Below are positions 6,108-9,047 of a stretch of 9,047 nt of DNA, one piece after another. Location: assembly GCA_029250425.1 (NCBI GenBank), contig JAQXFF010000177.1:1-9047 (forward strand), read 5' to 3'. A program made the translations under genes and the position numbers. Source of the stretch: Candidatus Thalassarchaeaceae archaeon (lineage in GTDB: Archaea; Thermoplasmatota; Poseidoniia; Poseidoniales; Thalassarchaeaceae). The first letter of the stretch is position 1. Each line of letters starts with the position of its first letter. The notes under the pieces were generated by a model. That model worked only from the letters and a program-made list of their open reading frames with translations, was not told the origin of the DNA and ran no database searches.

Positions 6108-7223
6108 ATGTCGCGTCAAGTTTTGGTGGTTCGTGGCGGGGCGTTGCCTCGTTCTAGTGGACTTGGCCGTGCCCATCATGACCTTGTGGATCGATTGAGC
6201 GAAGGACAAGTTGATGGATATACGCTTGGAGAAACCATCGAACACGAATTGGGAGGTCGTGCATTTACGCGCTGGCGTCGCCGTCGCAGCGAGCATCCAC
6301 AACGAGTCTCAGATGCAACCCTGGCAAACAATGGTGCCATCCTCCACATCACGGATCAAGAACAAGCCCATTTGATTCCAGAAGGCTGTGATTTACCTGT
6401 CAGCATCACCATCCACGACCTCTTCCATTTGGAGCCACGTCGAATCACGACTTCACACGGCAAGGTGAACATTGGAGATCAATCCCCTGGCATCTTGCGT
6501 AGACGGGATCTATCTCATCTCCGCAAGGGCCTCAATCGAGCAGATTTACTAATTTGTATTTCACAAGCAACCGCTGACGAAGCTCATGAATTGTGGCCTG
6601 AAAAGACGATAGTGGTTGTCCCACATGGGATTGACGTCGCCGGATTCGACCCGTTTTCCCGCCCACTACCCAAGCCTGAAAATTTCGATTATGCCAAAGT
6701 GAATCTACTCTGCGTCGGCAGTGAAGAACCCCGGAAGAGAATTAACTTCCTCGTCGAAGTTTTAGGTGGCCTCCCTTCACATCTGAAAGGTGAAGTCGTA
6801 CTCCACAAGGTCGGAGCAGAATCCAGTCAGAAATCCAAGATCCAATTATCGAGACGTGCCAAAGAATTGGGTGTTGATCTTCGATGGGTTGGGCGGCTTT
6901 CAGATTTAGACCTCTGTGGCTATTACCAGCACTGTGATGCACTTTTATTCCCCAGTATTGCTGAGGGTTTTGGCCTACCACCTCTCGAGGCAATGGCCTC
7001 CGGGTGCCCCGTCCTGGTATCTGATATGCCTGCACACAATGAGGTGGCCCCAGAAGAATGGTTGCTGCCTCATGATAACATAGATGCTTGGGTAGATTCA
7101 ATCGTCGAATTATCGACCAAAATAGGTCGGCGTCAGCCCAATCAAACTGCTCTCAAGCGTGCAGCTAAATTTAGCATTGAAGCGTGGTCAAAATCGATTG
7201 CAGCAGCATGGAATCAACTTTGA
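6108..7223 (+). CDS. GT4-family glycosyltransferase (GT-B fold)
   Basis: 371 residues, ATG 6108 to TGA 7221-7223. An ATG at 6091 is followed at once by a stop in its frame, so 6108 is the start. The N-terminal half begins with V-L-V-V-R-G-G (5-11) and has S-S-G-L-G-R (16-21), the glycine loop of GT4 enzymes. I-H-D-L-F-H-L-E-P (102-110) and C-I-S-Q-A-T (150-155) are typical later elements. V-P-H-G-I-D (171-176) marks the domain junction. The donor half has G-S-E-E-P-R-K-R-I-N (204-213, with the phosphate-binding Arg/Lys), F-P-S-I-A-E-G-F-G-L-P-P-L-E-A-M-A-S-G (281-299, E-x7-E) and V-S-D-M-P (304-308). No membrane helix is visible, so it is probably cytoplasmic or membrane-peripheral. It shares an intergenic region with another GT4 gene, which suggests both act in one surface-glycan or N-glycan pathway. 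Specificity is unknown. Confidence 0.93.
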   Translation: MSRQVLVVRGGALPRSSGLGRAHHDLVDRLSEGQVDGYTLGETIEHELGGRAFTRWRRRRSEHPQRVSDATLANNGAILHITDQEQAHLIPEGCDLPVSITIHDLFHLEPRRITTSHGKVNIGDQSPGILRRRDLSHLRKGLNRADLLICISQATADEAHELWPEKTIVVVPHGIDVAGFDPFSRPLPKPENFDYAKVNLLCVGSEEPRKRINFLVEVLGGLPSHLKGEVVLHKVGAESSQKSKIQLSRRAKELGVDLRWVGRLSDLDLCGYYQHCDALLFPSIAEGFGLPPLEAMASGCPVLVSDMPAHNEVAPEEWLLPHDNIDAWVDSIVELSTKIGRRQPNQTALKRAAKFSIEAWSKSIAAAWNQL

Positions 7224-7253
7224 AAAATAATAGGTTGAGAACAACTGCTTAAA
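7223..7253 (+). promoter_or_regulatory. possible promoter region for the ABC transporter operon
   Basis: Two AT-rich candidates lie in the 53-base gap: AAAAATAATA at 7223-7232, which would give a leader of about 23 bases, and TTAAA at 7249-7253, centred 26 bp before ATG 7277. The first fits the Shine-Dalgarno seen at this gene; the second fits the leaderless spacing of the other promoters. I cannot choose between them. Readthrough from the upstream glycosyltransferase is also possible. Confidence 0.3.
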
Positions 7254-7265
7254 GCCTAATCGAGC

Positions 7266-7274
7266 GAGGAAGGG
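7266..7274 (+). promoter_or_regulatory. Shine-Dalgarno-like site for the ABC ATPase
   Basis: GAGGAAGGG is purine-rich; its GAGG part ends 7 bases before ATG 7277. It supports that start and implies that the mRNA has a leader. Confidence 0.5.
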
Positions 7275-7276
7275 CT

Positions 7277-7999
7277 ATGTTACGGGTGGAAGAACTGACC
7301 AAGGGCTTTGGTTCAGGCTCGAATCGATTAGAGGTTTTGAAGGGTATTGACTTTGAAATGAAGGCCGGTGAACTGGTCGCATTGATGGGCCCGTCGGGTT
7401 GTGGTAAGTCGACCCTACTGAACATCATTGGTGGTTTATTGCCTGCTGATGGCGGCAATATAAATCTGAATTCTCGAAGTTATGGTCTACGAAATCCTTC
7501 AGCGGTTGTCGATGTTAGAAGGAACCTTGTCGGATGGATATTCCAAGATTTTCATCTATTGGATCATCTCTCGGCGTTGGACAATGTTGCAATGGCACTC
7601 GAAATATCAGGTATTCCATCGAAAGAAGCCGAGAAAAGAGCTCGTGATGCTCTAAATCGTGTCAATCTCAGCGACCGAATGAACCACATCCCGAACCAAT
7701 TGTCTGGAGGACAGCAACAGCGCGTAGCCATCGCTCGCGCCATTGCGGGTAACCGCCCCTTGCTCCTCGCCGATGAACCTACAGGCAACCTCGACATTGC
7801 CTCTGGAGCAGATGTTTTGCGTTTGTTCAAAGAATTGTGTCATGATGAAGAGAACCCGATTTCCATTCTCATGGTGACTCACGATCCCGATTTGGCCAGC
7901 CAGGCTGATCGAATGCTTTTGCTTAGGGATGGAACGGTGGCTGCGAGTGACATACGTTCTGCTTGGGGTCTTGATGAAGAAGGAGGTGAAGAGGAATGA
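7277..7999 (+). CDS. ABC transporter ATP-binding subunit, MacB/LolD/FtsE type
   Basis: 240 residues, the usual length for this subfamily. All ATPase motifs are intact: Walker A G-P-S-G-C-G-K-S-T (38-46), Q-loop Gln90 (W-I-F-Q-D-F), signature L-S-G-G-Q-Q-Q-R-V-A (142-151), Walker B L-L-L-A-D-E-P (162-168) with catalytic Glu167, D-loop G-N-L-D (170-173) and H-loop His202. The pattern F-Q-D-F-H-L-L-D-H-L-S-A-L-D-N-V and the E-P-T-G-N-L-D box are typical of MacB/LolD/FtsE ATPases that pair with FtsX-like permeases. The C-terminus is acidic (E-E-G-G-E-E-E). Cytoplasmic, powering the permease encoded next, whose ATG overlaps this gene's stop (ATGA). The substrate is unknown. Options are lipoprotein or peptide export or mechanotransmission across the membrane; a simple importer role is unlikely for this subfamily. 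Confidence 0.95.
   Translation: MLRVEELTKGFGSGSNRLEVLKGIDFEMKAGELVALMGPSGCGKSTLLNIIGGLLPADGGNINLNSRSYGLRNPSAVVDVRRNLVGWIFQDFHLLDHLSALDNVAMALEISGIPSKEAEKRARDALNRVNLSDRMNHIPNQLSGGQQQRVAIARAIAGNRPLLLADEPTGNLDIASGADVLRLFKELCHDEENPISILMVTHDPDLASQADRMLLLRDGTVAASDIRSAWGLDEEGGEEE
7982..7989 (+). promoter_or_regulatory. near-perfect Shine-Dalgarno for the permease
   Basis: GGAGGTGA matches the 16S rRNA 3' end closely, with 6 bases between it and ATG 7996. It lies in the end of the ATPase gene, where it encodes the Gly/Glu-rich tail. It sets the start of the permease. Confidence 0.8.
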
Positions 8000-9047
8000 G
8001 CGATTCTGAAATCGAAGTTATCGAACAAATCTCCGAACACAACTGGTGGATTCTCAAGAAATTCATGGGAATGAAACAGAAGGCTCGAGATCTTCCCGAC
8101 AATTTACGCTTGGCAGCGTTAGGTGCTTGGCGGGGTAGAGAACGTGGGATGGCCGTATTCGCAGGAGTATTCCTTGCAAGTTTGGTCATCACAACCGTTC
8201 TCTCTTACGGTGTGGGATTGTCACAAGTTTTCTTCGAGGGTTCGCTGGAAGTCAACGTAATTGATGCTAAAGCCGAATTCAAAAAGGCCCCTGGTGAAGG
8301 GATTGATGGGTGGACAAACAATACGACAACCTTGGTTGAAGTCTGTGATGAATTGACGGAAATGGATGAGTTCTCAGACTGCACAGTCATTTTTGGGAAA
8401 AAGGGTTTACACAGTGATGTCAGTTTTGGAAATCAAGATATTTTCTTCTCTTTACCTCTGTTAATGCAAGATGTCAATTCATCAGATTCTCAGAAAACTT
8501 GGGATGAAGAAAATATCTGGGATTATGAATACACAACAGGTCCCCCTGTTGTCAATCAGCGTGCAATTTCCTTCTTGGGTCCGGGTGCTTTCGATGGGGT
8601 TCTTGCAGACCGTCTCTCTGAGAATATCATCTATGGCATGGGCGAATGGGAAACAGCAGACGTCATGGAAAATCAACGAGGCGTCTATGTACCATCGGAC
8701 GTCGCCAGTGCCGCCAATGCAGATGTTGGAGATGTTTTGTCAAGCTTGAATTTCACATATACGATAGAATCTAAATTTGGAGAGTTTGAAGATGGTGAGT
8801 GTGATGATGTCAAAATTTCTACATTAGACCAAGTGATTCTTTCTCATTGCCAAAAGGTCATGACATTGGAAAATATGACCATCTTGGGAATTTACGAACC
8901 TTGGCCACAAGGGAATCCAACCTTGGCCGCAAATCCGATTTACAGTACTTGGACGGTTCTCAATGAGAGTCAAAGAACCACACTGATTGATTATGATCAC
9001 ATTTACCTTGGTTTGACACTCGATCGTTCTCTATTGCCCACATCATC
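7996..9047 (+). CDS. MacB/FtsX-type ABC transporter permease, 3' partial (N-terminal 350 residues)
   Basis: The frame from ATG 7996 has no stop before the right edge, giving 350 codons plus two bases of an unfinished gene. Residues 1-51 are cytoplasmic and contain an amphipathic lead-in (L-P-D-N-L-R-L-A-A-L-G-A-W-R-G-R-E-R), as in MacB-like permeases. A first membrane helix spans about 52-73 (M-A-V-F-A-G-V-F-L-A-S-L-V-I-T-T). From about 80 to the edge is a large soluble extracytoplasmic domain in the place of the MacB periplasmic core domain. It has four cysteines (117, 129, 269, 285) that could make two disulfides, and several N-x-S/T sites (108, 109, 252, 293, 323). The three remaining helices and the FtsX core expected for the family would lie beyond the window. 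It pairs with the upstream ATPase; start and stop overlap as ATGA. Family membership rests mainly on this pairing and topology, since the visible domain is poorly conserved. Confidence 0.85.
   Translation, partial: MSDSEIEVIEQISEHNWWILKKFMGMKQKARDLPDNLRLAALGAWRGRERGMAVFAGVFLASLVITTVLSYGVGLSQVFFEGSLEVNVIDAKAEFKKAPGEGIDGWTNNTTTLVEVCDELTEMDEFSDCTVIFGKKGLHSDVSFGNQDIFFSLPLLMQDVNSSDSQKTWDEENIWDYEYTTGPPVVNQRAISFLGPGAFDGVLADRLSENIIYGMGEWETADVMENQRGVYVPSDVASAANADVGDVLSSLNFTYTIESKFGEFEDGECDDVKISTLDQVILSHCQKVMTLENMTILGIYEPWPQGNPTLAANPIYSTWTVLNESQRTTLIDYDHIYLGLTLDRSLLPTS

Noticed and set aside
6091..6108. ATG at 6091 as start of the second glycosyltransferase
   Set aside because: Its frame stops after five codons (TGA 6106-6108).

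Overview
This window most likely comes from an uncultivated marine archaeon, probably of the Marine Group II/III type (Ca. Poseidoniia); this is inferred without a database search. The reasons are: AT-rich archaeal TATA-like boxes about 25-26 bp before the start codons of first genes (leaderless style); strong Shine-Dalgarno sites before downstream operon genes; exported, C-terminally anchored Ig/PKD-repeat proteins; and a cytoplasmic G-W-T-x-E-Q-W-x-x-Y-G tail that I recall from this group. Some domains, such as the Reeler/choice-of-anchor V-like one, also occur in Bacteroidota, so the placement is tentative. No rRNA, tRNA, CRISPR array, insertion sequence or integrase is visible. Genes are packed tightly and no gene-free stretch exceeds about 70 bases.

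Region 1 (1-494) is the 3' part of a small acidic, probably single-pass membrane protein of unknown function. A small hairpin sits at its stop codon. Region 2 (532-4840) is a plus-strand operon of three genes joined by TGATG overlaps. The first two are exported, C-terminally membrane-anchored proteins that share an N-terminal Reeler/choice-of-anchor V-like domain with a cysteine-cysteine-histidine motif of non-standard spacing (CXCH and CX3CH). The first also carries five acidic Ig-like repeats, a PKD-like domain and an Fn3-like domain. The third gene is a five-helix membrane protein whose frame is broken by one in-frame TAG. The set looks like a surface or membrane complex, possibly redox-linked.

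Region 3 (4837-7223) holds two divergent GT4-type glycosyltransferases sharing a 44-50 bp intergenic region with one AT-rich box placed symmetrically between their starts. The minus-strand one converges on region 2, and the two stop codons overlap. They probably act in surface polysaccharide or protein glycosylation.

Region 4 (7277-9047) is a MacB/LolD-type ABC ATPase followed, with an ATGA overlap, by the start of its permease subunit, which runs off the right edge. Together they should form an exporter, lipoprotein-release or mechanotransmission ABC complex.

Most notable points: the single in-frame TAG in an otherwise intact membrane gene, in a window where none of the seven recognised stops is TAG; the paired odd-spaced Cys/His motifs; and the symmetrical leaderless divergent promoter.
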